A stretch of 64,000 nt of DNA from Saliniramus fredricksonii (GCF_900094735.1 NZ_FMBM01000002.1:992001-1056000), one strand, 5' to 3'. Positions 9,234 to 18,438 are shown, counted from the stretch's first letter. Numbers and translations are program-made. Notes: a model not told the origin generated them from the sequence alone.

Positions 9234-9256
9234 AGGCCCCCGAAGGGGCCTTTTTT
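9234..9256 (+). terminator. Attenuator terminator upstream of ilvB
   Basis: AGGCCCC (9234-9240), loop CGAA, GGGGCCT (9245-9251), then an unbroken run of T to 9256. Three bases upstream a 9-base arm (9222-9230) can pair with 9184-9192 inside the leader-peptide gene (one G-U), and GGGGC at 9181-9185 could compete for GCCCC of the terminator stem, giving a plausible antiterminator. Confidence 0.8.
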
Positions 9257-9347
9257 ATTGCCTGAACCACCCACACGAACGCCGCCCTCAACACAGAAGA
9301 CAAACCGGTAAAGTTCCCCCGGTAGAACGCTTAAAGGAAAGTCGATC

Positions 9348-11135
9348 ATGAGCGAGATGATGACCGGAGCCGAAATGGTCGTGCGCGCCCTCCAGGATCA
9401 GGGTGTCGAGCATATCTTCGGATATCCCGGGGGCGCCGTATTGCCGATTTACGACGCGCTGTTTCATCAGGACACGGTCGAGCACGTGCTGGTGCGCCAC
9501 GAGCAGGGTGCGGTTCACGCGGCAGAAGGCTACGCGCGCTCGACCGGCAAGGTCGGTTGCGTTCTCGTCACCTCCGGACCGGGTGCGACCAACGCGGTGA
9601 CGGGTCTCACCGATGCGATGATGGATTCGATCCCCCTCGTGTGCATCACCGGCCAGGTGCCGACCCATCTGATCGGTTCCGACGCCTTCCAGGAATGCGA
9701 TACGGTCGGCATCACCCGCCATTGCACAAAGCACAACTACCTCGTGAAGGATATCGCGGATCTGCCGCGCATCCTGCATGAAGCCTTCTATGTCGCCGCC
9801 AATGGCCGTCCGGGCCCGGTCGTGGTCGATCTGCCCAAGGACATCCAGTTCCAGACCGGCGCTTATGCCCGCCCGACCAGCAGCGAGCACAAGACCTACC
9901 GGCCTGCCGTGAAGGGCGATATCGAGAAGATCCGCGCGGCGATCGAGCTGATCGGCGCCGCCAAGCGTCCGGTCTTCTATACGGGTGGTGGTGTGATCAA
10001 TGCCGGCCCGCACGCCTCGCAGCTGCTGCGCGAACTGGTGCGGCTGACGGGCTTCCCGATCACCTCGACCCTGATGGGCCTCGGCGCCTATCCGGCTTCC
10101 GACAGGCAGTTCCTCGGCATGCTGGGCATGCACGGCACCTATGAGGCCAATCTGGCCATGCATGGCTGCGATCTGATGATCTGCATCGGCGCGCGTTTTG
10201 ACGACCGTATCACCGGGCGGCTCGACGCCTTTTCGCCAAATTCGCGCAAGATCCACATCGATGTCGATCCCTCCTCGATCAACAAGAACGTCAAGGTCGA
10301 TCTCGGCATCGTCGGCGATTGCGGCTACGTGCTCGAGGACATGGTGCGCCTGTTCCGCACGATGTCGCCGCAGATCGACAAGCCGGCCCTGGCGCAATGG
10401 TGGGAGCAGATCGAGACCTGGCGCTCGCGCAAGTGCCTCGGCTACCGCCCTTCGACCGAGACGATCAAGCCGCAATTCGCCGTCGAGCGCCTGTACCAGG
10501 CAACGCTCGGCCCCGCTGGTCGGGGACGCGACACCTATGTCACCACGGAGGTGGGCCAGCACCAGATGTGGGCGGCGCAGTATTTCGGCTTCGAAGAGCC
10601 CAATCGCTGGATGACCTCCGGCGGCCTCGGCACGATGGGCTACGGGTTGCCGGCGGCGATCGGCGTGCAGATGGCGCATCGCGACGGGCTTGTCATCGAC
10701 ATTGCCGGCGAGGCCTCGATCCTGATGAACATCCAGGAGATGTCGACGGCGGTGCAGTACCGGCTGCCGGTGAAGATCTTCATCCTCAACAACGAATATA
10801 TGGGGATGGTGCGTCAGTGGCAGGAGCTTCTGCATGGCGGGCGCTACTCGCAGAGCTATTCCGAATCGCTGCCCGATTTCGTCAAGCTGGCCGAGGCCTA
10901 CGGGGCTGTCGGCATGCGCTGCGACAAACCTGACGATCTGGACGGTGCGATCGAGGAGATGCTCGCCATCGACCGCCCGGTGATCTTCGACTGCATCGTC
11001 GACAAGGCCGAGAACTGCTTCCCGATGATCCCGTCGGGCAAGGCGCATAACGAGATGCTCCTGAACGACTACCTCTCGGAGGACAAGCAGGATATCAGCA
11101 GCGCCATCGACGACAAGGGCAAGATGCTGGTCTGA
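9348..11135 (+). CDS. ilvB: Acetolactate synthase large subunit
   Basis: This 595-residue catalytic subunit condenses two pyruvates to acetolactate, or pyruvate with 2-oxobutyrate, at the head of valine, leucine and isoleucine synthesis. The N-terminal [15 protein letters not shown] contains the glutamate that activates thiamine diphosphate, and [14 protein letters not shown] followed by [14 protein letters not shown] carries the cofactor and magnesium site; note AGEAS in place of the commoner GDGSF. The gene follows its attenuator by 91 bases, with AAAGGAAAG near the start. Its regulatory partner ilvN lies downstream but is separated by a GST gene. Confidence 0.95.
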   Translation: MSEMMTGAEMVVRALQDQGVEHIFGYPGGAVLPIYDALFHQDTVEHVLVRHEQGAVHAAEGYARSTGKVGCVLVTSGPGATNAVTGLTDAMMDSIPLVCITGQVPTHLIGSDAFQECDTVGITRHCTKHNYLVKDIADLPRILHEAFYVAANGRPGPVVVDLPKDIQFQTGAYARPTSSEHKTYRPAVKGDIEKIRAAIELIGAAKRPVFYTGGGVINAGPHASQLLRELVRLTGFPITSTLMGLGAYPASDRQFLGMLGMHGTYEANLAMHGCDLMICIGARFDDRITGRLDAFSPNSRKIHIDVDPSSINKNVKVDLGIVGDCGYVLEDMVRLFRTMSPQIDKPALAQWWEQIETWRSRKCLGYRPSTETIKPQFAVERLYQATLGPAGRGRDTYVTTEVGQHQMWAAQYFGFEEPNRWMTSGGLGTMGYGLPAAIGVQMAHRDGLVIDIAGEASILMNIQEMSTAVQYRLPVKIFILNNEYMGMVRQWQELLHGGRYSQSYSESLPDFVKLAEAYGAVGMRCDKPDDLDGAIEEMLAIDRPVIFDCIVDKAENCFPMIPSGKAHNEMLLNDYLSEDKQDISSAIDDKGKMLV

Positions 11136-11143
11136 TTCTGGTG

Positions 11144-11171
11144 CCGCCAGCGTCTGCCAGGGCGCTGGCGG
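11144..11171. other. Perfect inverted repeat after ilvB
   Basis: CCGCCAGCG (11144-11152) and CGCTGGCGG (11163-11171) form a 9-bp stem with a 10-base loop, eight bases after the ilvB stop. There is no T run, so it is not a canonical intrinsic terminator; it may stabilise the mRNA 3' end or mark a Rho-dependent or processing boundary between ilvB and the GST gene. Confidence 0.5.
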
Positions 11172-11265
11172 ACGTTGCCTCGGGCCATGCTGTTGCATCC
11201 TCCGCGTGCTTGTATAGGCTTGAACAGAACCCAGCAGATCCAATCATGTAGCCGCCGGAGATCCG

Positions 11266-11952
11266 ATGCCCACGCTCGTCATTGCCAACAAGATCTACTC
11301 ATCCTGGTCGCTGCGGCCCTGGATTCTGATGCGCCATTACGGGCTGCCCTTCGAGGAGGTGGTGATCCCTCTCGACCAGCCCGAGACCCGGGCGCGCATT
11401 CTCGCATATTCCCCCGCCGGCAAGGTGCCTGTGCTGATCGACGGTGATGCCGTGGTCTGGGAATCGCTGGCGATCCTGGAAACGCTGGCGGAACGGCATC
11501 CCGATCTGCCGATCTGGCCGCGCGATCCCGCAGCCCGCGCGCTGGCGCGCTCGATTGCCGGCGAGATGCATGCCGGCTTCCGGGCTCTTCGCGCCGCGCT
11601 GCCGATGAATCTCGGGCGGCGCTACGCCCATCGCGATCGCGGCGCGGACGTGGGGGCGGATGTGGCGCGCATCACCGCGATCTGGCGCGATGCCCGCGAC
11701 CGGTTCGGCGCCGGCGGGCCCTATCTGTTCGGCGCCGATTTCGGGGCAGCGGATGCGATGTATGCTCCGGTCGTGACCCGGCTCGACACCTATCAATGGC
11801 CCGTCGAGGCCGATATCCGCGCCTATATGGATTCCGTGCTCGCGCTGCCCGCCTTCAGGGAATGGCGCGAACAGGGCTTGCGCGAAAGCTGGCTCGTCCC
11901 GCATGACGAAGTCGACGAGCCGGCGATCGAGAATTACCGCGAAGGGCTGTGA
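11266..11952 (+). CDS. Glutathione S-transferase family protein
   Basis: This 228-residue cytoplasmic protein has an N-terminal thioredoxin-like domain beginning LVIANKIYSSWSLRPW, where a serine is the likely glutathione-activating residue, the cis-proline motif GKVPVL and the ES pair of WESLAILE that contacts glutathione. An all-helical C-terminal domain follows from about residue 85. The substrate is unknown; it resembles bacterial GSTs of unassigned class. Its position between ilvB and ilvN, where the two synthase subunits are normally adjacent, is odd. GC content and codon use look like its neighbours, so recent transfer is not indicated. Confidence 0.88.
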   Translation: MPTLVIANKIYSSWSLRPWILMRHYGLPFEEVVIPLDQPETRARILAYSPAGKVPVLIDGDAVVWESLAILETLAERHPDLPIWPRDPAARALARSIAGEMHAGFRALRAALPMNLGRRYAHRDRGADVGADVARITAIWRDARDRFGAGGPYLFGADFGAADAMYAPVVTRLDTYQWPVEADIRAYMDSVLALPAFREWREQGLRESWLVPHDEVDEPAIENYREGL

Positions 11953-12021
11953 CCCGGCGCGACGACCGGGCACGGCCGGTTCAACCACGTGCGAATCAGG
12001 AAACAGCAGGGCGATGCAACG

Positions 12022-12561
12022 ATGAACAGTCAGACCCACTACCCGGAACAGACGGTCACCCAGACAGTCAACCGCCACACGCTTGCGGTGATCGTCGATA
12101 ACGAGCCGGGTGTCCTGGCCCGTATCGCCGGCCTGTTTTCCGGACGCGGTTACAATATCGAGAGCCTCACCGTCTCCGAGACCGAGCACGAAAAGCACAT
12201 CTCGCGCATCACCATTGTCACCACAGGCACGGCTAACGTAATCGAGCAGATCAAGTACCAGCTCGAGCGCATCGTGCCGGTACACCGTGTCGACGACCTC
12301 ACCATCGACGGGGCAGCACTGGAGCGGGAATTGTGCCTCGTCAAGGTGGTCGGCAAGGGGGAGCATCGGGTCGAAGCGCTGCGGCTTGCTTCCGCCTTCG
12401 GAGCGCGCACGCTCGATGCGACACTGCATTCCTTCGTCTTCGAGCTCACCGGGGCGAGCGAGGAGGTCGAGCGGTTCATCAATCTGATGACGGCTGTGGG
12501 CCTCAAGGAGGTGGCGCGTACCGGTATCGCCGCCATGAGTCGGGGGGCGGAGGGAATCTGA
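12022..12561 (+). CDS. ilvN: Acetolactate synthase small (regulatory) subunit
   Basis: This 179-residue subunit binds the large subunit, raises its activity and confers valine feedback. The N-terminal ACT domain begins LAVIVDNEPGVLARIAGLFSGRGYNIESL (shown here only as the start LAVIVDNEPGVLAR and end GYNIESL of that stretch), and a second regulatory domain follows with RELCLVKV-like text (ERELCLVKV). The ATG at 12022 was preferred over a GTG at 11989 because the protein family begins close to it; the ribosome-binding site is unremarkable. Seventy bases separate it from the GST gene, so all three genes may be read from the attenuated promoter. Also called ilvH in rhizobia. Confidence 0.93.
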   Translation: MNSQTHYPEQTVTQTVNRHTLAVIVDNEPGVLARIAGLFSGRGYNIESLTVSETEHEKHISRITIVTTGTANVIEQIKYQLERIVPVHRVDDLTIDGAALERELCLVKVVGKGEHRVEALRLASAFGARTLDATLHSFVFELTGASEEVERFINLMTAVGLKEVARTGIAAMSRGAEGI

Positions 12562-12567
12562 GCGGAA

Positions 12568-12795
12568 TCAAAGCGCGGCGGCTGCAGTGTCTCGCCGCCG
12601 GGAATGAATGCGGCATCGGGCGTAATTTCGCTCGGTGCCGTTTTGCGTCATGGCTTCGAAAACTGCCGCAACAGCCTCCCGATAAAGGCGGCTCAACGGT
12701 TTGTCGTGCGTCGCTTCGCCATGGCCGTAGAAAATGGCATACAGGGCCCACGCGGCGCTTGACAGCGACGAAGGCGCGCCGTAAACCCGCGCCAT
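12568..12795 (-). CDS. Small conserved-looking hypothetical protein
   Basis: A 75-codon frame on the minus strand ends six bases from the ilvN stop. The central text ALYAIFYGHGEATHD followed by KPLSRLYREAV reads like a folded helical protein, third codon positions are GC-rich like neighbouring genes, and the C-terminus is Arg-rich. I do not recognise a family. Against it, the first ten codons overlap the probable promoter of the opposite-strand tRNA-Asp gene, and no good ribosome-binding site precedes the ATG. It has no membrane segment or signal peptide. Real coding status is uncertain. Confidence 0.4.
   Translation of the reverse strand: MARVYGAPSSLSSAAWALYAIFYGHGEATHDKPLSRLYREAVAAVFEAMTQNGTERNYARCRIHSRRRDTAAAAL
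12759..12787 (+). promoter_or_regulatory. Promoter of tRNA-Asp
   Basis: A consensus TTGACA (12759-12764) is followed after 17 bases by TAAACC (12782-12787), placing initiation near 12794, about 30 bases before the mature tRNA. It lies antisense to the start of the small minus-strand frame. Confidence 0.55.
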
Positions 12796-12824
12796 CGCCG
12801 CAGACGAACGCGGCGCGAATGGAA

Positions 12825-12901
12825 GCGGGCGTAGCTCAGTCGGTTAGAGTGCCGGCCTGTCACGCCGGAGGTCGCGGGTTCGAGTCCCGTCGCCCGCGCC
12901 A
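12825..12901 (+). tRNA. tRNA-Asp (anticodon GTC)
   Basis: A complete 77-base cloverleaf: acceptor GCGGGCG pairs with CGCCCGC, the anticodon arm CCGGCCT-GTC-ACGCCGG gives anticodon GTC, the T arm holds GGTTCGAGTCC, and the 3' CCA is encoded. The discriminator base is G, as expected for Asp. Confidence 0.97.
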
Positions 12902-13181
12902 TCGCCTCGTTTCTTCACGCCTTGTGAATGCAAATATCTCTTGCGTGCCGCAACGGCACGTGTGGCAGATTCGTATGAGCCAGCAGGATGGATCGCGCAA
13001 AACGATACGCTTCTGCAGGTCCATGTAACCGGGCAATGCGTTGCGAAGTCCGCTATGAAAAACCATTAAGTTTCCATAAACATTCATTGAATGCAAAACT
13101 GGTTTATCGCGATCTCTGGTTTCACAAGAGAGGCGGATTTATATCTCGTGTTTCAAATTAACGATTGGGAAGCAACATTCC
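12902..13181. other. Intergenic stretch between tRNA-Asp and the PilZ gene
   Basis: No gene is visible. The stretch is AT-richer than its surroundings after 13060, consistent with a promoter region for the PilZ gene, but I cannot fix hexamers confidently. It holds one short inverted repeat, CATTCA-T-TGAATG at 13081-13093, which could be an operator half-site pair. Confidence 0.4.
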
Positions 13182-13217
13182 TGTAGCCTCTGAGGGTCAC
13201 AGAGACCCGAGGCTGTA
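13182..13217 (+). promoter_or_regulatory. 5'-UTR hairpin sequestering the PilZ-gene ribosome-binding site
   Basis: TGTAGCCTC (13182-13190) pairs with GAGGCTGTA (13209-13217, two G-U pairs) and GGGTC (13194-13198) with GACCC (13204-13208) around loop ACAGA; TGA (13191-13193) is a bulge. The only Shine-Dalgarno-like sequence, GAGG at 13209-13212, lies inside the stem, 10 bases before the ATG. Folding would block initiation. Confidence 0.55.
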
Positions 13218-13222
13218 CAATC

Positions 13223-13621
13223 ATGTTGATGACACCCCCAGGCACCAATCATCGCCGCTCGGAGCGGATGCGGTCATTCATGGCCGCGCGAATCCTCTAC
13301 AACAAGGGGATGATGAAGGTCGATTGCACGATCCGCAATACCTCCGATGGCGGCGCCAAGCTGGAGGTTTCCGGCTCCGTGACGCTGCCCGAGCATTTCG
13401 AACTGCACATCCCCCAGAGGAATGTCACGCGCAAGGTTCGTCTGGCCTGGCGCCAGGGTGATTTCTGTGGCGTCTCCTTTCTCGATGCCGCGCCCTCGGG
13501 GGCCGAAGCGCCGCCGGACATGAGTGATGAGACCGAGGAGCAACTGCGCGCCCGAATCAGGGAACTGGAGGGGATGGTGACGAAGCTCAACGCCCGGATT
13601 CAGGAGCTGACCTCCGGGTGA
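13223..13621 (+). CDS. PilZ-domain protein with C-terminal coiled coil
   Basis: This 132-residue protein is a probable cyclic di-GMP effector. An N-terminal arginine cluster RRSERMRSF supplies the RxxxR element, and NTSDGGAKLEV matches the (D/N)xSxxG motif of PilZ. Residues about 98-130 form a short heptad-like segment (EEQLRARIRELEG and onward), suggesting oligomerisation. There is no membrane segment or signal peptide. Diguanylate cyclase and EAL genes elsewhere in the window could feed it, but no operon link exists. The stop codon overlaps the convergent AI-2E transporter gene by 22 bases. Translation may be controlled by the hairpin directly upstream. Confidence 0.82.
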   Translation: MLMTPPGTNHRRSERMRSFMAARILYNKGMMKVDCTIRNTSDGGAKLEVSGSVTLPEHFELHIPQRNVTRKVRLAWRQGDFCGVSFLDAAPSGAEAPPDMSDETEEQLRARIRELEGMVTKLNARIQELTSG

Positions 13622-14739
13622 TGCGTATCCGGATGGGGCAGGGCGGCGGGCTTGTTGCTCCGCTCGAAGACGCTGACGTCATTGGCCAGCAGCACGGCGA
13701 GCGGACGGGTCTGTTCGAAAGCGGCGAAGATGATCGCCAGCATGGACGTCATTGGCACGGCGAGGATTGCACCGGGGACGCCCCAGAACGCGTACCAGAA
13801 CGACAGGGCGACCAGGACGACGAAGGGTGACAGGTTGACCCTGCGACCGATCATGCGGGGCTCGAGGAAATTCCCCACCCACATTTGTGCCGCCGTGAGC
13901 ATTCCCGCGATCAGCAGCGTCAGCGTGATCGAGCCGAACTGGGCGATGCTCATGAGCACGGGAAAGGCGACGCCCAGAAGCGAACCGAAATAGGGGATGT
14001 AGTTCAGAATTCCGATGACGATCGCCCAGAACAGCGCATAATCCACCCCGAAAAGCCACAGCACCACAAAAGACAGGCAGGCGAGGATGATGTTGATCAG
14101 CGTTTTCACCGCGAGGTAATCGGCGATTCGGTCGTTGATATCGGAGATTACCGCCATGGTCTTGTCAGCCTGGCCCTGGCCCGGGAGCGCGACCGAGATC
14201 TTGTGAGCGAAGCTGCCGGCCTCGCCCGTGAGGAACAGCGCGTAGACCACGGCCATGAACAGCACACCCACAAGGGCGCCGACGGAGCCCGCCAGCCCGC
14301 CGATCAGCCCGGTCATGTCGATGCGATCGATGGTAACGGCGCGCACCGCCTGCCAGTCGGGATTGCCGGCGGTGCCGAACATGGCCATCACCTGCGTCAC
14401 CATCCGTTCCAGATTGGCCTGATAGCCCGGTGCCGAGGCCACGAGGTCGCGCACGGCGACGATCACGACGCCGTTGAAGGCGAAGATCACCCCGATGAAT
14501 CCCACCAGCAGCAACAGGCGTCGCACCAGCGAAGGCAGCAGCCGTGTCACCGGCCAGCGCCCCAGCGCACGCGAGGCGTTCGACATCACATAGGCGGAAA
14601 GCACCGCGATGACGATCGGAAGCAGGATGTCTTTTCCGACGGCGAGCAGCCAGCCGACCATGATCGCCAGAAAGACAGCGAGACAGAGGATTATCAAGGT
14701 CCGCATCGAGTCGGGCGCTTTCTCGCTGTCTCGGCGCAT
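13600..14739 (-). CDS. AI-2E family transporter
   Basis: This 379-residue inner-membrane protein belongs to the AI-2E/PerM family, whose members export autoinducer-2 or act as ion antiporters; the substrate here is unknown. Multiple hydrophobic segments are visible: two at the N-terminus (starting LIILCLAVFLAIMVG), one near residue 75, and a cluster of five from about 150 to 350, including the conserved region NYIPYFGSLLG and the following membrane spans. The start MRRDSEKAP has GAGGT upstream; a second ATG lies 33 bases downstream. It overlaps the PilZ gene tail to tail. It is monocistronic by context. Confidence 0.88.
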   Translation of the reverse strand: MRRDSEKAPDSMRTLIILCLAVFLAIMVGWLLAVGKDILLPIVIAVLSAYVMSNASRALGRWPVTRLLPSLVRRLLLLVGFIGVIFAFNGVVIVAVRDLVASAPGYQANLERMVTQVMAMFGTAGNPDWQAVRAVTIDRIDMTGLIGGLAGSVGALVGVLFMAVVYALFLTGEAGSFAHKISVALPGQGQADKTMAVISDINDRIADYLAVKTLINIILACLSFVVLWLFGVDYALFWAIVIGILNYIPYFGSLLGVAFPVLMSIAQFGSITLTLLIAGMLTAAQMWVGNFLEPRMIGRRVNLSPFVVLVALSFWYAFWGVPGAILAVPMTSMLAIIFAAFEQTRPLAVLLANDVSVFERSNKPAALPHPDTHHPEVSS

Positions 14740-14885
14740 GCCACCTCACTCCCGACTCTTGCGTGCGACTCCTGGAGCAGCCCTTGCCCCGCCGCGATCG
14801 AGCGTGCTCAACCACATACGATCACGCCCACCTGCGCAACGATAGCCGCACGGATGGCAGGAGGAAAGGCACACGGCATCCCGGT

Positions 14886-15392
14886 TCAATCAACCGGGCG
14901 CGGGCGCATCGGCATCTCGGGGGAGGGCGCTGGCACGCTCTGAGTGTCGCGCGGTGGATCGCGCGGCGCGTCGGACGGCACCGTGATGCGCAGGCCCTCG
15001 CGGGCCCGGTTGCCGCTCATGCCGTCACTGCCACTGCCGCTGCCGTTTGCGGCGACGGGCGGCTCCTCGCCGCGCAGGATCGTCGCGGTCTCGTTGCTGA
15101 CAAGGGGGGCTTCGGGATTCTCGGCGCAAAAGCTGATCAGCGCTTCGACCGCGCCCTCGATCCCGTCGATATCGAGCAGCGGGCGCTGGCCGGTTCCGAT
15201 ATAGTAACCATGCAGCCAGACGCCGATGCTGCGCTTGCGCGCCGATCGCAGCCGGTCGAACTGGGCGCAATCGACGCGCATCATGTCGATCGCGCGATTC
15301 TGGGCCAGCGCAGCGCCGTTTGGCGCTTCGGAAAGGAGCAGGAACACGAAAACGGCACAAAAGACCGAAAAAACGGTGCGACGCAACATCAC
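14886..15392 (-). CDS. HdeA-like periplasmic protein
   Basis: This 168-residue protein has a signal peptide (hydrophobic core after MMLRRTVFSVF, cleavage probably near ALA-QN at residue 30). The mature part has two cysteines spaced as in the HdeA/HdeB acid-chaperone fold: one in VDCAQFDRL and one in ISFCAENP, flanking the signature WLHGYYIGTG. After about residue 105 a Gly/Ser/Pro-rich tail follows, unlike classic HdeA, so the C-terminal third is probably disordered. GGGGAGGG precedes the start. It is divergent from nuoA. Acid-stress function is family-based inference only. Confidence 0.7.
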   Translation of the reverse strand: MMLRRTVFSVFCAVFVFLLLSEAPNGAALAQNRAIDMMRVDCAQFDRLRSARKRSIGVWLHGYYIGTGQRPLLDIDGIEGAVEALISFCAENPEAPLVSNETATILRGEEPPVAANGSGSGSDGMSGNRAREGLRITVPSDAPRDPPRDTQSVPAPSPEMPMRPRPVD

Positions 15393-15640
15393 AAACCCTC
15401 CCCAAGGAGAAACGAATCGCTATTTCCCTTATAGTAACAGGCCAAGGCATCCGATGCGCATGGCTGCGGGCGGATGCGCCGGCAGGAGGTCCAGTCTGGA
15501 ATCCTCCCGTGTCGGTTCTTGTGTTTGCGTGGTGGCTGGGATAAGCCTCGCCCGCGAGGTTTGCGGATGCGAAGAAGGCGTGACCGGCTGGCGCGGGATC
15601 GTCGCGGATGCGCCGGGATTGTGATCGGGAAGGTCGACGT

Positions 15641-16006
15641 ATGGACAATCTTTTGACGGATTATCTGCCGCTGGTGATCTTCATCGCCCTGGCCATGGTG
15701 ATCGGTGGCGCGCTTCTGGTGGCGCCCTTCATCGTCGCGCACAGCAATCCTGACAGCGAGAAGGTCTCGACCTACGAATGCGGCTTCAACGCCTTCGACG
15801 ATTCGCGCATGCGCTTCGATGTGCGCTTCTATCTCGTGGCCATCCTCTTCATCATCTTCGATCTGGAAGTGGCGTTTCTGTTCCCCTGGGCCGTGGTCTT
15901 CGGTGAACTGGGCTGGTTCGGCTTCTGGTCGATGATGATCTTCCTCGGCGTGCTGACCGTCGGATTCGTCTACGAATGGAACAAGGGAGCCCTGGAATGG
16001 GATTGA
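15641..16006 (+). CDS. nuoA: NADH-quinone oxidoreductase subunit A
   Basis: This 121-residue membrane subunit of complex I has three transmembrane helices and the conserved loop [20 protein letters not shown] between helices 1 and 2, which contains the functional Cys near the quinone channel. [21 protein letters not shown] is the conserved second helix region (shown as [14 protein letters not shown]). The start [10 protein letters not shown] was chosen by family length; an in-frame ATG lies 33 bases upstream. It opens the 15-kb nuo operon and its last ten bases overlap nuoB. A 248-base divergent region separates it from the HdeA-like gene. Confidence 0.95.
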   Translation: MDNLLTDYLPLVIFIALAMVIGGALLVAPFIVAHSNPDSEKVSTYECGFNAFDDSRMRFDVRFYLVAILFIIFDLEVAFLFPWAVVFGELGWFGFWSMMIFLGVLTVGFVYEWNKGALEWD

Positions 16007-16584
16007 TCGATCGCGACAACCGCGTGCTATCGCCCAATGCCGAGGGTGCGGCACTTTTGCAGCGCGCGCAGGACAACCCTGCCCAGGCGAAGGATCCGTT
16101 CTTCTCGGAGGTGAATGCCGAGCTGGCCGACAAGGGCTTTCTCGTCACCTCCACGGATGATCTCATCAACTGGGCCCGTGGCGGCTCGCTGATGTGGATG
16201 ACCTTCGGCCTCGCCTGCTGCGCGGTCGAGATGATGCAGATGTCGATGCCGCGCTATGATGCCGAGCGTTTCGGCTTCGCGCCGCGCGCGAGCCCGCGTC
16301 AATCGGACGTGATCATCGTCGCCGGCACGCTGACCAACAAGATGGCCCCCGCCTTCCGCAAGGTCTACGACCAGATGCCTGAGCCGCGCTACGTCATCTC
16401 CATGGGCTCCTGCGCCAATGGTGGCGGCTATTACCATTACTCCTATTCGGTGGTGCGCGGCTGCGACCGCATCGTGCCTGTCGATGTCTATGTGCCCGGC
16501 TGTCCGCCCACGGCGGAGGCGCTGCTCTACGGCGTCCTGCTTCTGCAAAAGAAGATTCGCCGCACCGGCACGATCGAGCGCTGA
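15997..16584 (+). CDS. nuoB: NADH-quinone oxidoreductase subunit B
   Basis: This 195-residue peripheral-arm subunit holds the terminal iron-sulfur cluster N2 that reduces quinone. The tandem cysteines in [12 protein letters not shown], the Cys of [12 protein letters not shown] and that of [12 protein letters not shown] are the four N2 ligands and are all present. The start MGLIDRDN overlaps the end of nuoA; an ATG 21 bases earlier is also in frame. The next gene, nuoC, follows after 11 bases. Confidence 0.96.
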   Translation: MGLIDRDNRVLSPNAEGAALLQRAQDNPAQAKDPFFSEVNAELADKGFLVTSTDDLINWARGGSLMWMTFGLACCAVEMMQMSMPRYDAERFGFAPRASPRQSDVIIVAGTLTNKMAPAFRKVYDQMPEPRYVISMGSCANGGGYYHYSYSVVRGCDRIVPVDVYVPGCPPTAEALLYGVLLLQKKIRRTGTIER

Positions 16585-16595
16585 GGTCGAGGATC

Positions 16596-17231
16596 ATGAC
16601 GATGATTGCGCAGGACGAGATCGCGGCCCTCGAAAAGCTCGAGGCGCATATCCGCAAGGGGCTGGGTGAGCGCATTGATGACGCCGTGATCACCCATGGC
16701 GAGCTGACCATCACCGTCGCGCCGGAGGCGATCCGCGACACAGTGGCCTGGCTGCGCGACGACGAAGGCTGCCTGTTCAAGTGCTTCATCGATATCTGCG
16801 GCGTGGATTACCCGGCCCGCGAGAAGCGCTTCGACGTGGTCTACCATTTCCTCTCGCTGCGCCTGAACCAGCGTATCCGGATCAAGGTGATGGTGGATGC
16901 GCAGACGCCGGTTCCCTCGATCATCGACCTGTTTCCCGCCGCCAACTGGTTCGAGCGCGAGACCTATGATCTCTACGGCGTGATCTTCACCGATCACCCG
17001 GATCTGCGCCGCCTGCTCACCGATTACGGCTTCGAGGGGCACCCCCTGCGCAAGGATTTCCCGCTCACCGGTTTCGTCGAGGTGCGCTACGACGACATCG
17101 AGGGGCGTGTGGTCTATGAGCCGGTGAAGCTCACGCAGGAATTCCGCAATTTCGATTTCCTCTCGCCGTGGGAGGGCACCGATTACGTGCTCCCGGGCGA
17201 CGAGAAGGCCGATCAGGCAGACAAGGGCTGA
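16596..17231 (+). CDS. nuoC: NADH-quinone oxidoreductase subunit C
   Basis: This 211-residue subunit of the peripheral arm has no cofactor. The family signature [20 protein letters not shown] and the downstream [17 protein letters not shown] stretch are intact. It is a separate gene from nuoD, unlike the fused nuoCD of enterobacteria. Two ATG codons (16596 and 16602) are possible starts; GAGGATC precedes the first. Adjacent genes are 11 and 16 bases away. Confidence 0.95.
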   Translation: MTMIAQDEIAALEKLEAHIRKGLGERIDDAVITHGELTITVAPEAIRDTVAWLRDDEGCLFKCFIDICGVDYPAREKRFDVVYHFLSLRLNQRIRIKVMVDAQTPVPSIIDLFPAANWFERETYDLYGVIFTDHPDLRRLLTDYGFEGHPLRKDFPLTGFVEVRYDDIEGRVVYEPVKLTQEFRNFDFLSPWEGTDYVLPGDEKADQADKG

Positions 17232-17247
17232 GGAAGGCGCTGACGTC

Positions 17248-18438
17248 ATGGGCGAGCACGACATTCGCAATTTCTCGATCAATTTCGGCCCGCAGCACCC
17301 TGCGGCGCACGGCGTGCTGCGCCTGGTGCTTGAGCTCGACGGCGAGATCGTCGAGCGCGTCGATCCGCATATCGGCCTGTTGCATCGTGGTACCGAGAAG
17401 CTGATCGAGCACAAGACCTATCTGCAGGCCACGCCCTATTTCGACCGGCTCGATTATGTCGCGCCGATGAACCAGGAGCACGCCTTCTGCCTCGCGATCG
17501 AGAAACTGGCCGGGATCACGGTGCCGCGCCGGGCCCAGCTGATCCGGGTTCTGTATTGCGAGATCGGGCGTATTCTCTCGCATCTTCTCAATCTGACGAC
17601 CCAGGCCATGGATGTGGGCGCGCTGACGCCGCCGCTCTGGGGCTTCGAGGAGCGCGAGAAGCTGATGGTGTTCTACGAGCGCGCCTCCGGGGCGCGGCTC
17701 CACGCGAATTACTTCCGCCCCGGCGGGGTGCATGCGGATCTGCCGCCGGAGCTGATCGACGATATCGAGGCCTGGTGCGATCCGTTCCTGAAGGTGGTCG
17801 ATGATCTCGACGACCTCGTGATGAAGAACCGCATCTTCAAGCAGCGCAATGTCGATATCGCCGTCGTCGATATCGACGACGCCTATGCCTGGGGCTTCTC
17901 CGGCGTGATGGTGCGCGGCTCGGGCGTCGCCTGGGATCTGCGCAAGTCGCAGCCCTATGAATGCTACGAGGAGATGGATTTCGACATCCCCGTGGGCAAG
18001 AACGGCGACAATTACGACCGGCAGATGGTGCGCATGGAAGAGATGCGCCAATCCATCCACATCATGAAGCAGTGCATCGCCAAGCTGCGTGCGCCGGACG
18101 GGCAGGGGGCGATCACCACGACCGACGGCAAGTTCGCGCCGCCGACCCGGGGCGAGATGAAGCGCTCGATGGAAGCGCTCATTCACCATTTCAAGCTCTA
18201 CACGGAAGGCTTCCACGTGCCGGAGGGTGAAGTCTACGCGGCTGTGGAAGCGCCGAAGGGCGAATTCGGCGTGTATCTCGTCTCGGACGGCTCCAACAAG
18301 CCGTATCGCTGCAAGATCCGCGCCCCGGGTTTTGCGCATCTTCAGGCGATGGATTTCCTCTGCAAGGGCCACATGCTGGCGGATGTGGCGGCGATCCTCG
18401 GCTCGATCGACATCGTTTTCGGCGAGGTCGATCGCTGA
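17248..18438 (+). CDS. nuoD: NADH-quinone oxidoreductase subunit D
   Basis: This 396-residue subunit forms much of the quinone-binding pocket with NuoB and is related to the large subunit of NiFe hydrogenases. The N-terminal [15 protein letters not shown] loop carries the quinone-contacting His, and HRGTEKLIE, the [10 protein letters not shown] region and the C-terminal FGEVDR are conserved. Length is usual for alphaproteobacteria. A 102-base gap to nuoE follows, larger than elsewhere in the operon, with nothing recognisable in it. Confidence 0.96.
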   Translation: MGEHDIRNFSINFGPQHPAAHGVLRLVLELDGEIVERVDPHIGLLHRGTEKLIEHKTYLQATPYFDRLDYVAPMNQEHAFCLAIEKLAGITVPRRAQLIRVLYCEIGRILSHLLNLTTQAMDVGALTPPLWGFEEREKLMVFYERASGARLHANYFRPGGVHADLPPELIDDIEAWCDPFLKVVDDLDDLVMKNRIFKQRNVDIAVVDIDDAYAWGFSGVMVRGSGVAWDLRKSQPYECYEEMDFDIPVGKNGDNYDRQMVRMEEMRQSIHIMKQCIAKLRAPDGQGAITTTDGKFAPPTRGEMKRSMEALIHHFKLYTEGFHVPEGEVYAAVEAPKGEFGVYLVSDGSNKPYRCKIRAPGFAHLQAMDFLCKGHMLADVAAILGSIDIVFGEVDR

